The notes under the pieces were generated by a model. That model did not search any database and was not told the origin of the DNA. It saw only the letters and a list, made by a program, of their open reading frames with translations. This document shows positions 15,335 through 22,819 of a stretch of 40,143 nucleotides of DNA, piece after piece. Source of the DNA: Limnohabitans sp. Rim8 (GTDB lineage: Bacteria > Pseudomonadota > Gammaproteobacteria > Burkholderiales > Burkholderiaceae_C); contig CAMDFT010000021.1 of assembly GCA_945897795.1 (NCBI GenBank), positions 1 through 40,143 on the forward strand. Direction: 5' to 3'. The position numbers were made by a program, and so were the translations under genes. Each line of letters opens with the position of its first letter. The first letter of the stretch is position 1.

Positions 15335-15368
15335 GCCCAATTGTCGGTCAGCTCACGCTTGGTTTTTT

Positions 15369-15438
15369 GTAGGTCGGTGGCTTCAGCCCCGACAAAGTGG
15401 ACCGCCAGCATTTGTCGGGGCTAAAGCCGCCGACCTAC
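15369..15438. repeat. REP-like inverted repeat, type 2
   Basis: Arms GTAGGTCGGTGGCTTCAGCC (continuing CCGACAAA, 15369-15396) and the near-complement at 15411-15438 enclose 14 bases. The sequence is unrelated to the type 1 repeat. Its right arm supplies the TAG stop codon of guaD. Confidence 0.7.
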
Positions 15439-16769
15439 CGATGGATATTCACGGATTGACCCTGCACCACGGTGTGCGCAATCAGGCGTTCATCTCCCAG
15501 CACGATCATCGCAAACAGCCATTCGGCCAAGGTCTCAGTTTGTGCGCTGCGACGGGCCAGCAAGGGCGTTGCCTGGGGGTTGAGCACCACAAAGTCGGCT
15601 TCGCAGCCGGGCAGCAGGTTACCCACTTGGCCGCTCAAGTCAAGCGCGTTAGCCGCGCCCGCCGTGTGCTGCCACCAAAGGTGCTCGGGCGCGAGGCTGA
15701 TGCCGGGGCGGCCCACGTTTTGCCGCGCCACCGTGTAGGCCGCGTGCATGGTGTGAAAAGGGCTGAAACTGGTGCCGCCGCCCACATCACTGGCCAAGCC
15801 GTAGCGCAGACCTGCAGCGTCTGACGCGGTGTAGTCAAAAAAACCGCTGCCCAAAAACAGGTTGCTGGTGGGGCTGACGGCGGCCGTTGCACCGACTTCG
15901 GCCATGCGTCTTCGGTCGGTGTCGTCGAGGTAAATGCAATGTGCGTACACCGAGCGCTGGCGCAAGAGACCTGCTTGGTCGTACACATCCAGATAACTGC
16001 GCGCATCGGGGAAGAGTTCGTGCACCCATCGGATTTCGTCCAAGTTCTCGGCCACATGCGACTGAACCCAGACATCGGGGAATTGCTGCGCGATCTCGCC
16101 CGCGCCGTGCAGCTGGGCCTGTGTGCTGGTGGGGGCAAAGCGCGGTGTGATGGCGTAGCCCAGTCTGTCCACACCGTGCCAGCGGCGGATCAGTTCCTCG
16201 GTCTGGCGCAGGCTCAAGTCGGTGTCGGTGTCGCGCAGGCCGTCGGGGCTGTGGCGGTCTTGCAGCACCTTGCCGGTGACCATGCGCAGACGGCGCTTTT
16301 GCGCCTCGGCCATGAACACGTCCACCGATTCGGGGTGGGCGGTGGCAAAGCACAGGGCGGTGGTCACGCCGTGGCGCATCAGTTCGTCCATGAAAAACGA
16401 GGTCACTTCATGGGCGTAGGCGGGCTCTGAAAACTGTTTTTCGTGTGGAAAGGTGTAGTGCTCCAGCCAGGGAAGCAGGCCGTCGGCGGGCGAGCCGATC
16501 ACGTCGGTTTGGGGGTAATGGATGTGCAGATCGACAAAGCCGGGCGCGATGCACAGACCCGGCCAGTGGGTGACGGGCAAGTCGGGGTAGTGCGGAGCCA
16601 GCTCGCGGTAGGGGCCTATGGCCTGGATGCGCACGATGCCATCGGCTTCGCGGGCGGTGACCAGCAGGCCGTCGGTTTCGTGCTGGGCGTGGGCACTGAG
16701 CGGGTCAGGAAACCACAGCAGGCCAGCGCGCCAGCCTTGCAAATGAGAAACAGAGGGAAGGGCCGTCAT
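15435..16769 (-). CDS. guaD: guanine deaminase
   Basis: This 444-residue amidohydrolase converts guanine to xanthine and ammonia. Zinc ligands are visible in FVDLHIHYPQTDV (H82, H84), in SHVAENLDEIRWV near 236 and in the YAHCIYLDD region; the C-terminal metal aspartate is in ASDVGGGTSFS near 326. The LHIHYPQ and SDVGGGTS motifs are specific to GuaD. It is downstream of xdhA-xdhB on the same strand, giving a guanine to xanthine to urate route. The gap to xdhB is occupied by a small palindromic insertion flanked by a direct repeat that contains the guaD start codon. The stop codon TAG lies inside a REP-like arm. Confidence 0.93.
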   Translation of the reverse strand: MTALPSVSHLQGWRAGLLWFPDPLSAHAQHETDGLLVTAREADGIVRIQAIGPYRELAPHYPDLPVTHWPGLCIAPGFVDLHIHYPQTDVIGSPADGLLPWLEHYTFPHEKQFSEPAYAHEVTSFFMDELMRHGVTTALCFATAHPESVDVFMAEAQKRRLRMVTGKVLQDRHSPDGLRDTDTDLSLRQTEELIRRWHGVDRLGYAITPRFAPTSTQAQLHGAGEIAQQFPDVWVQSHVAENLDEIRWVHELFPDARSYLDVYDQAGLLRQRSVYAHCIYLDDTDRRRMAEVGATAAVSPTSNLFLGSGFFDYTASDAAGLRYGLASDVGGGTSFSPFHTMHAAYTVARQNVGRPGISLAPEHLWWQHTAGAANALDLSGQVGNLLPGCEADFVVLNPQATPLLARRSAQTETLAEWLFAMIVLGDERLIAHTVVQGQSVNIHR

Positions 16770-16831
16770 CGGTGGATCAATTCAAGTCAAATAAATTGGG
16801 ATCTGACCCCAATTAAAAGAAGCCGTCATCG
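16762..16831. mobile_element. small palindromic insertion with 10-bp direct repeats between xdhB and guaD
   Basis: GCCGTCATCG occurs at 16762-16771 and again at 16822-16831. Between them lies a 50-base segment with the near-palindrome AATTGGG-N6-CCCCAATT at 16794-16814. Deleting one repeat plus the insert would restore an ATGA overlap of the xdhB stop and guaD start, like that seen between xdhA and xdhB. Confidence 0.55.
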
Positions 16832-19123
16832 AGCAAGGATAGCGTTCAGCAAGCGCTCGGGGGTGGCGGGTGTGTCGAGGCGGATGAGGGCCTGGCCGGG
16901 GCGGGTAGCGCCGATGGCGTCGCGCAGGGCTTCGAAAACGCTGATGGCCAGCATGAAGGGGGGCTCGCCCACGGCTTTGCTGCCGCCCACCGTGTCCTCG
17001 CGGTTGGCCTCGTGCCACAGGTCGATGTTCAACTTCGCGGGCATGTCGGCTGCGGTGGGGATTTTGTAGGTGCTGGCCCCTTTGGTGAGTAATTCGCCTT
17101 TGGCGTTCCACACCAGCTCTTCGGTGGTGAGCCAGCCCAGGCCTTGGGCAAAGCCGCCTTCGATCTGGCCGATGTCGATCTCGGGGTGCAGCGAATGGCC
17201 CACGTCGTGCAGGATGTCGGTGCGCAGCACGCGGTACTCGCCCGTGAGCGTGTCGATGGCCACTTCGCTGCAGGCCGCGCCGTAGGCGAAGTAATAAAAG
17301 GGCCTGCCGCTCAGGGTGGTGCGGTCGTAGTGGATTTTGGGCGTGGCGTAAAAGCCGTCGCTCCACAACTGCACGCGCTGGCCATAAGCGTATTGCACGG
17401 CGTCGGTGAAGCTGCGCTGGCGCGTGGGGCTGATGACTTGGCCGCCCTCAAAACGCACGGCCTCGGCGCTGCAAGCGTCGGCTTTGGCGATACAGCCCGC
17501 GATGTTCTGGCGCACCTGCAGCGCTGCGTTTTCGGCGGCGCGGCCGTTCAGGTCGGTACCGCTGGAGGCCGCAGTGGCGCTGGCGTTGGCCACTTGGTCG
17601 GTGTCGCTGGCGCTGGCTTGCACTTGGCCTGCGGGCAGGCCCAAGACGCGGGCCACCAAACCGCACACCTTGGTGTGCAGGCCTTGGCCCATCTCGGTGC
17701 CGCCGTGGTTCACGCGCACGCTGCCGTCGGTGTAGACCGAGACCACCGCTCCCGCTTGGTTGAACTGCGTGGCGGTGAAGCTGATGCCGAACTTGACCGG
17801 CGTGAGCGCCAGGCCTTTTTTGATGACCGTGTGCTGCTCGTTCCAGTCGCTGATGGCGCGGCGGCGTGTGCGGTAGTCGCACTGCTCGGCCAGCTGTGTC
17901 ATCAGTGGGTGCAGGATGTTGTCTTCGACCTTCATGCCGTAAGGCGTGGTGTTGCGTTCATCCACGCCATACAGGTTGGCCAAGCGCACATCGAGTGCAT
18001 CCACGCCTAGGTGCCGCGCGATGTCGCCCATCACAGTCTCGATCAGCAGCACGCCTTGCGGCCCGCCAAAGCCGCGAAACGCGGTGTGGCTTTGGGTGTG
18101 GGTTTTGCAACGGTGCGAAGTGATGTGCAGGTCGCTCAAAAAGTAAGCGTTGTCGGTGTGAAAAATCGCCCGGTCTGCCACCGGGCCGCTCAGGTCGGCG
18201 CTGTGCCCGCAATGCACCAGTTGCACCGAATCGAGGCCCAACACACGGCCTTGCGCATCAAAGCCCACTTGCCAGTCGTGGCTGAAAGGGTGGCGTTTGC
18301 CGGTGATCAGGATGTCGTCGCCCCGGTCCAGCCGCATCTTGACGGGCCGCCCAAACTTGTGCGCGGCCAGCGCCGCCCACACGGCCAAATGCCCGGCTTG
18401 GGTTTCTTTGCCGCCAAAGCCGCCGCCCATGCGACGGCACACCACGCGCACCTGCGACAGCGGGATGTGCAGCGCGTGCGCCACCCAGTGCTGCACCTCA
18501 CCCGGATGCTGCGTGCCGCTGTGGATCAACCAATGGCCGTTGTCTTGCGGAATGGCGTAGGCGATCTGGCTTTCCAGATAAAAGTGTTCTTGCCCGCCGA
18601 TCTCCAGCGTGCCTTGTAGTTGGTGCGGTGCGGCGCTCAAGGCCGCGGCGGCGTCACCGCGCTGCACCGTGACTTGGGGCAGCACAAAGCTGCCCGCTTG
18701 CATCGCCTCGCGGGCGTGCAGCAAGAGCGTGTCGTTCTTCGTCTGCAACTTCATCAGGCGTGCGGCCTGTCGCGCCTGTGTGTGGCTCCGGCCCAGCACC
18801 AAGCCCATCACTTGGCCCACGTGCATGAGCTGTTTCCCTGCAAAGATGGGCTCGTCGTGCACAAAGGTGGCCAGCAGCGCATCACCGGGGATGTCCTCCG
18901 CGGTGACCACGCCTGCCACGCCGGGCGAGGCGAGGGTGGCGCTCAGGTCCATGTCGATCAGTTGCGCGTTGGCCACTGGGCTCATCAAGGGCGCGGCGTG
19001 CAGCGTGCCTTCGACCAGCGGCAGGTCGTCGATGTAGCTGGCGCGGCCTTGCACCTGCGCGGTGGCGCTTTCGTGAAAGCGTGGGCGGCTGCTCTCGGTG
19101 GCGATGTTCGGTGGCGTGTTCAT
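16826..19123 (-). CDS. xdhB: xanthine dehydrogenase, molybdopterin-binding subunit
   Basis: This 765-residue large subunit oxidises hypoxanthine and xanthine to urate at a molybdenum cofactor. It has the family N-terminus ATAQVQGRASYIDDLP, the Moco-contacting RRMGGGFGGKETQ, the motif TAFRGFGGPQGV, and GGTEMGQGLHTKV. The catalytic glutamate is in GEPPFMLA near residue 720. The start overlaps the xdhA stop as ATGA and has GGAGG upstream, so it is coupled to xdhA. The predicted stop is within the direct repeat of the small insertion. The XdhC insertion chaperone usually found nearby is not in the window. Confidence 0.95.
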   Translation of the reverse strand: MNTPPNIATESSRPRFHESATAQVQGRASYIDDLPLVEGTLHAAPLMSPVANAQLIDMDLSATLASPGVAGVVTAEDIPGDALLATFVHDEPIFAGKQLMHVGQVMGLVLGRSHTQARQAARLMKLQTKNDTLLLHAREAMQAGSFVLPQVTVQRGDAAAALSAAPHQLQGTLEIGGQEHFYLESQIAYAIPQDNGHWLIHSGTQHPGEVQHWVAHALHIPLSQVRVVCRRMGGGFGGKETQAGHLAVWAALAAHKFGRPVKMRLDRGDDILITGKRHPFSHDWQVGFDAQGRVLGLDSVQLVHCGHSADLSGPVADRAIFHTDNAYFLSDLHITSHRCKTHTQSHTAFRGFGGPQGVLLIETVMGDIARHLGVDALDVRLANLYGVDERNTTPYGMKVEDNILHPLMTQLAEQCDYRTRRRAISDWNEQHTVIKKGLALTPVKFGISFTATQFNQAGAVVSVYTDGSVRVNHGGTEMGQGLHTKVCGLVARVLGLPAGQVQASASDTDQVANASATAASSGTDLNGRAAENAALQVRQNIAGCIAKADACSAEAVRFEGGQVISPTRQRSFTDAVQYAYGQRVQLWSDGFYATPKIHYDRTTLSGRPFYYFAYGAACSEVAIDTLTGEYRVLRTDILHDVGHSLHPEIDIGQIEGGFAQGLGWLTTEELVWNAKGELLTKGASTYKIPTAADMPAKLNIDLWHEANREDTVGGSKAVGEPPFMLAISVFEALRDAIGATRPGQALIRLDTPATPERLLNAILAR

Positions 19124-20592
19124 GCGAGTGCCTCCAGTCGAACGGTGGGGTGCCCAGTACTTTCCAGCCAGGCGCGCTGCAAGAGCTGCCCCAAAATCTG
19201 GCGGCGGTAATCGGCGCTGGCGCGCAAGTCACTCAGCGGTGAAAACTCTTGTTGGATGGCGGTCTGCGCCGCTAGCAAAGTGGCTTCGTTCCAAGGCTGG
19301 CCGATCAGCGCAGCTTCCGTCTTGATGGCACGAGCCGGTGTGGCCGCCACGCCGCCCGCGCCGATGCGGGCTGCCGTGATGAGCCCGTTTGCCATGTGCA
19401 GTTGCACCGCCAAACACACGGCCGAGATGTCGTCTTCTTGCCGCTTGGACACCTTGTAAGCGCCCAACCATTCGCCGGGTGCAGGGCGGGGCACCACCAC
19501 CCAAGCCAATACCTCGTCCGGGGCCAGCAGGCTTTGGCGGTAGCCTGTGTAGAACTGGTCCAGTGGCACATGGCGGTGCACGGCTTTGCCCTTGCGCCAC
19601 GCCATCAGCACCACCTGTGCGCCCAAAGCGATGAGCAAGGGCATGCTGTCGCCAATCGGCGAGCCGTTGGCCACGTTACCGCCCAGCGTGCCTGACTGGC
19701 GCACCGGCCAGCCCGCAAAGCGTTCACCAAACGGCGCGATCAACGGCCGGTCTGCGGCCAGCGCTTCAAATGCGTCTTGCAAATTCACAGCCGCACCGAT
19801 GGCGATGTGCTGCGGGTAATGCTTTACACGGCGCAACTCAGCCACGCGGGTCAGGTCGATGATCTGCGGCAGGCGGCGCAGGCCCTGTGTGATCCACAAA
19901 CCCGCATCGGTGGCCCCAGCGATCAGCTGCGATTGGGGGTGACGCGCGCGCGCCTGCAACAAAGCGCTCAGGGTGCTGGGGCGCAGGTAAGCGCCATTCG
20001 TCTTTTCGGTGGCGGCCAACTGGTCCAGCGCCGCCACGATGGGTTTTTCATCCACGGCTTGCGCAGGCTCGGCGCTCAAGCTGCAAGCGGCTTGCACAAT
20101 GGGCCGGTAGCCGGTGCAGCGGCACAGGTTGCCCGACAAGGCCGCCATGGCGCTGTGTTTGTCCACGGCCTGGCCTTGCACCACCGTGCGCTGGTACAGC
20201 GCAAACAGGCTCATCACAAAGCCTGGTGTGCAAAAGCCGCATTGCGAGCCGTGGCACGCCAGCATGGCTTGCTGCACTGGGTGCAACGTTCCATCGCGCT
20301 GGGCCAGGTCGGCGGCGGTCCACAGCGCCAGGCCGTCGATGGCGTGGGCGGGTTTGATGCAGCTGTTGACGGCGCGGTACTGCAACTGCCCGTTCACGGC
20401 TTCGGCCACCACCACCGTGCAGGCCCCGCAGTCGCCTGCAGCGCAACCCTCTTTGGTGGCCGTCAGGCGCAGGTCTTCGCGCAGCAAGTCCAAGAGGGTG
20501 CGGTCTGGTGGGATGTGATGGCGCTCAATCACCGCATCGCGGTGCCAAAAGCGCAGCGGGGCTTCGGTTACAGGGTGAAGAGTTCGGTTCAT
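19120..20592 (-). CDS. xdhA: xanthine dehydrogenase, Fe-S/FAD subunit
   Basis: This 490-residue small subunit passes electrons from the Moco subunit through two 2Fe-2S clusters and FAD to NAD+. The plant-type ferredoxin domain has cysteines in EGCAAGDCGACTVV (50, 55, 58) and NSCIKPAHA (78). The second cluster uses GSQCGFCTPG (118, 121) and NLCRCTGYRPI (157, 159). The FAD domain follows from about 205 (QLIAGATDAG and GGNVANGSPIGD), then the flavoprotein C-terminal domain. I use the ATG at 20592; two upstream in-frame ATGs within 36 bases are possible. It leads the xdhA-xdhB-guaD operon. A TTGACC -35-like box lies upstream, but no clear -10. Confidence 0.95.
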   Translation of the reverse strand: MNRTLHPVTEAPLRFWHRDAVIERHHIPPDRTLLDLLREDLRLTATKEGCAAGDCGACTVVVAEAVNGQLQYRAVNSCIKPAHAIDGLALWTAADLAQRDGTLHPVQQAMLACHGSQCGFCTPGFVMSLFALYQRTVVQGQAVDKHSAMAALSGNLCRCTGYRPIVQAACSLSAEPAQAVDEKPIVAALDQLAATEKTNGAYLRPSTLSALLQARARHPQSQLIAGATDAGLWITQGLRRLPQIIDLTRVAELRRVKHYPQHIAIGAAVNLQDAFEALAADRPLIAPFGERFAGWPVRQSGTLGGNVANGSPIGDSMPLLIALGAQVVLMAWRKGKAVHRHVPLDQFYTGYRQSLLAPDEVLAWVVVPRPAPGEWLGAYKVSKRQEDDISAVCLAVQLHMANGLITAARIGAGGVAATPARAIKTEAALIGQPWNEATLLAAQTAIQQEFSPLSDLRASADYRRQILGQLLQRAWLESTGHPTVRLEALA

Positions 20593-20756
20593 GGGCATCG
20601 TCCAAGGCGTGCTGAATGCTAGACCCAACCTCTCTGGGCACTATTCAGAATTTGAGATACCCGTTATGGGTCAATCAGCATGGTCTGGGGCGCTTGCAAG
20701 GCAGTCGCTCGCCATCGGCTGGCGGGTGTTGCGCGCTCGGCCACGCCATGCACGTC

Positions 20757-21077
20757 TCACCGCCTGAACAAACGCCGCAACAACAAAGCCTGAAAATCTT
20801 GCATTTGCCCGGTCACCGCATACACATAGGTGTGGCCGTCCACTTGCCGGTACAGCAGTCGGTGGTGTGAGGACAGCACGGTTCGGTAGTCTGTGATGCC
20901 CACGCTGCCCAGGAGTGGGACCACTGGGCCGTTGATCAAGCTCGAGTCGACACGCTCCAGCTGGGCAAAGATGTCCTCTTCTGCGGCCGCCCACAATTCA
21001 GGCGTCCAGCGTTCCAGCATGTAGTCCTGCAAGTCGAGCAGGTCGGCCTGTGCATCGGGCAGGATGACGATGGTCAT
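20757..21077 (-). CDS. RelE/ParE-family toxin
   Basis: This 106-residue protein has the ParE-like pattern ILPDAQADLLDLQDYMLER at the N-terminus, YRTVLSSHHRLLYRQVDGHT in the core and a basic C-terminus. The family poisons gyrase or cuts mRNA at the ribosome; the ParE-type sequence favours gyrase. The ATG overlaps the antitoxin stop as ATGA, the normal antitoxin-first order. No partner other than the adjacent Phd-type gene is seen. Its position between xdhA and the UPF0149 gene suggests a recent insertion, but I see no flanking repeats. Confidence 0.88.
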   Translation of the reverse strand: MTIVILPDAQADLLDLQDYMLERWTPELWAAAEEDIFAQLERVDSSLINGPVVPLLGSVGITDYRTVLSSHHRLLYRQVDGHTYVYAVTGQMQDFQALLLRRLFRR

Positions 21078-21361
21078 GCTTGGGGTTTGGCTGGCTGACG
21101 ACGCTCGGCCAGTTGGGCGCGGGCTTCTTGCACCGACAGGCCCAGGCCGGCTTGCCGGTCTTTTTCGCCCAAGGCCAGCAGTTTGAGCAAGGCGATCAGG
21201 TCTTCTTTGTCTTGGTATTGCCGCACGCCTTCAATCACCATGGCGGCTTCGCCGTTTTGCGTGATGATGTAAGGCGCACCATTGGCCGCCACGTCTTCGG
21301 ATATTTGCGCGGCGTGGCTTTTGAGGTATGAAATGGACCGAATGTGTTCGCGGGCTTGCAT
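21074..21361 (-). CDS. Phd/YefM-family antitoxin
   Basis: This 95-residue antitoxin has a DNA-binding N-terminal fold: ISYLKSHAAQISEDVAANG followed by APYIITQNGEAAMVIEGV, the core of the Phd/YefM family, and a charged, flexible C-terminal tail (RAQLAERRQPAKPQA) expected to wrap the toxin. I start at 21361 because AAGGA lies upstream; the in-frame extension to 21412 overlaps the promoter. A good promoter and a palindrome CTAAATTTAG lie just upstream, consistent with autorepression by the antitoxin and the complex. Confidence 0.88.
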   Translation of the reverse strand: MQAREHIRSISYLKSHAAQISEDVAANGAPYIITQNGEAAMVIEGVRQYQDKEDLIALLKLLALGEKDRQAGLGLSVQEARAQLAERRQPAKPQA

Positions 21362-21383
21362 GGTGTTTCCTTGAATGAGACTG

Positions 21384-21412
21384 AATTTATCCCTAAATTT
21401 AGTCCGGGTCAA
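21384..21412 (-). promoter_or_regulatory. toxin-antitoxin promoter with operator palindrome
   Basis: On the minus strand, -35 TTGACC (21412-21407) is followed after 17 bases by -10 TAAATT (21389-21384). The perfect palindrome CTAAATTTAG (21393-21402) lies in the spacer. This is the layout expected for self-repression by a Phd-type antitoxin. Confidence 0.6.
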
Positions 21413-21439
21413 GCTGGTTGTTGTGCCTGCGAAAAACGA

Positions 21440-22465
21440 TCAATGCAACTCAGCCGCTGAGCCACAGCATTTTTTGAACTTCTTCCCACTGCCGCAAGGA
21501 CAAGGTTCGTTGCGGCCGACCTTGGTGCGCAAGCGTTGGGACGTTTCGCGCTCGTAAATAGCCTGGCGCAGCGGCAGCCAAAAGGCGTGGATCTTCACCA
21601 AGCTGTCTTCAATCTCATGGGTCAGTTCTTGCCTCAGATCGGGTGTTCGGATCAGCTCGTCCTGGTCGGCAGAAAACTCGTCTTCACCCAGTAAGCCAAT
21701 GGGCCTGTACCACTGCTGGCCTTTCGGGGTGTCAAACAAAGGTTTCCATGCGGCGCGGTTCAGCGCCACACCCTCGGTAAAACCGTAGGCCCAGCCTTCC
21801 GCGTCCTCGAACACGCCTGTCTCGTATTTGCGGATGCCCCAATAGGGCACCACAAACGGTGGCTTTTGCTCAAATCCAGAAATGATGCTGTTGTAGTGCC
21901 GCATGACCAGGCCCATGATGTGGTTGAGCTGCTCCAGGCTGTCCATGGGTGGCATCATGGCGCTGTCCTCGCCCCAGACCTTGGGCATCCATTGTTTGGG
22001 CATGATGGTCTGCGGGCCGATGGCCAGGGCATGCAAATACCCATCCAGCCTGTCCAGCGTCATGGCTTCGTCGTTGTCCACGCCATAAAGCAAGAAACGA
22101 TCGAGTTCTTCAAGCTCCGCGTCAGACAGTGGCGCCATCATGTCCTGCACTTCTTGAACTGTGGGTTGAATTTTTCCCTGTGCCAAGGCTTTCAGTAAAT
22201 CCGGCTCTGCGGCCTTGGCCTCGTTGTCGGCCTTGCTGATGAAACTGCCAATGCCTTCGGACTCAATGGCCATGATGGCTTCTTCCAGCGCTTGCTTGTC
22301 CGTTTCAAACAGGTCATCCCACACGGTGGATGTGCCGCGTTCGTCCACCACTTCAAGAAGCCATTGGCTATCTGCGCTGCGGTAGATCTGGATACGCAAG
22401 CAGTGGCCGTCAGCGCTGTAAGTCTGCGTCAGTGGGGAGTGGATGATGTCGGTGTCTTCGGTCAT
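21440..22465 (-). CDS. UPF0149 (YecA-like) protein with C-terminal SEC-C zinc motif
   Basis: This 341-residue protein has a central UPF0149/YecA domain (LSDAELEELDRFLLYG, LDRLDGYLHALAIGPQTIMP, AEGWAYGFTEGVAL) and a C-terminal SEC-C zinc-binding motif GRNEPCPCGSGKKFKKCC near 317-334, as in SecA and many YecA proteins. The first about 95 residues form an extra domain that I do not recognise; UPF0149 proteins are usually about 180-220 residues. The function is unknown, though YecA proteins bind ribosomes or SecA-related partners in the literature. The start at 22465 has no Shine-Dalgarno; a TATGAT -10-like box at 22478-22473 would put transcription start near the ATG. Confidence 0.85.
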   Translation of the reverse strand: MTEDTDIIHSPLTQTYSADGHCLRIQIYRSADSQWLLEVVDERGTSTVWDDLFETDKQALEEAIMAIESEGIGSFISKADNEAKAAEPDLLKALAQGKIQPTVQEVQDMMAPLSDAELEELDRFLLYGVDNDEAMTLDRLDGYLHALAIGPQTIMPKQWMPKVWGEDSAMMPPMDSLEQLNHIMGLVMRHYNSIISGFEQKPPFVVPYWGIRKYETGVFEDAEGWAYGFTEGVALNRAAWKPLFDTPKGQQWYRPIGLLGEDEFSADQDELIRTPDLRQELTHEIEDSLVKIHAFWLPLRQAIYERETSQRLRTKVGRNEPCPCGSGKKFKKCCGSAAELH

Positions 22466-22619
22466 GCGGCAGATCATAGGATGAACGCTGCCGAAGGGTG
22501 CGAGGGGCCAGTCAGAATTTTGGGCAGGGATCGTCCGCTGGCTTGGATCTTCAAGCGCAAGGCGTCAAGCCATGGCTATTTGATGGCAAGCGGTCAAGCC
22601 CATTTTTGACTTTGGATTC

Positions 22620-22639
22620 GTAACAATCGCTGGTGTTAC
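22620..22639. promoter_or_regulatory. dyad GTAACA-N8-TGTTAC, possible operator
   Basis: The arms are perfect and the site lies about 180 bases before the LysR start. T-N11-A geometry is compatible with a LysR-type box. It could serve either divergent gene. Confidence 0.35.
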
Positions 22640-22714
22640 ATTCGCCTGCATTCCATCAAAATTCCGGGTTGACCACGGGGCAGACCTTCACCGAGAAAAC
22701 AAAGAGACAAAGGC

Positions 22715-22819
22715 ATGGGTGTGATCGATTCACTAGCACGTACGGTATTCAAAAATTTCAGGGTTAACCCTGAAATGCGCGTGCATCCAGCCATAAGGTG
22801 TATCGGGAATCTGATATGA
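22715..22819 (+). CDS. possible 34-codon leader ORF of the LysR gene
   Basis: ATG at 22715 opens a 34-codon frame whose TGA overlaps the LysR ATG as ATGA. The frame contains the 22-base palindrome. The nearest ribosome-binding-like sequence (AAAGG) is only one base from the ATG, so translation is uncertain. I recognise no motif in the product. Confidence 0.3.
   Translation: MGVIDSLARTVFKNFRVNPEMRVHPAIRCIGNLI
22755..22776. promoter_or_regulatory. perfect 22-bp palindrome upstream of the LysR gene
   Basis: The half-site ATTTCAGGGTT is followed directly by its exact complement (centre between 22765 and 22766), ending about 40 bases before the LysR ATG. No T-tract follows, so it is not an ordinary terminator; an operator is more likely. 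Confidence 0.6.

Larger units (their letters stand above)
22466..22815. other. 350-bp intergenic region ahead of the LysR-purine transporter operon
   Basis: No recognised gene is here. It holds the dyad GTAACA-N8-TGTTAC (22620-22639), a possible 34-codon leader frame (from 22715) and the perfect 22-base palindrome at 22755-22776. I found no clear -35/-10 pair for the LysR gene, and no riboswitch I recognise. Confidence 0.6.

Noticed and set aside
16782-17366. 194-codon minus-strand frame ending in the palindromic insert
   Set aside because: It is an out-of-phase frame of xdhB running into the inserted palindrome, not a gene.
17144-18010. 288-codon plus-strand frame inside xdhB
   Set aside because: It is antisense to a well-conserved Moco subunit and of low complexity; typical of GC-rich DNA.
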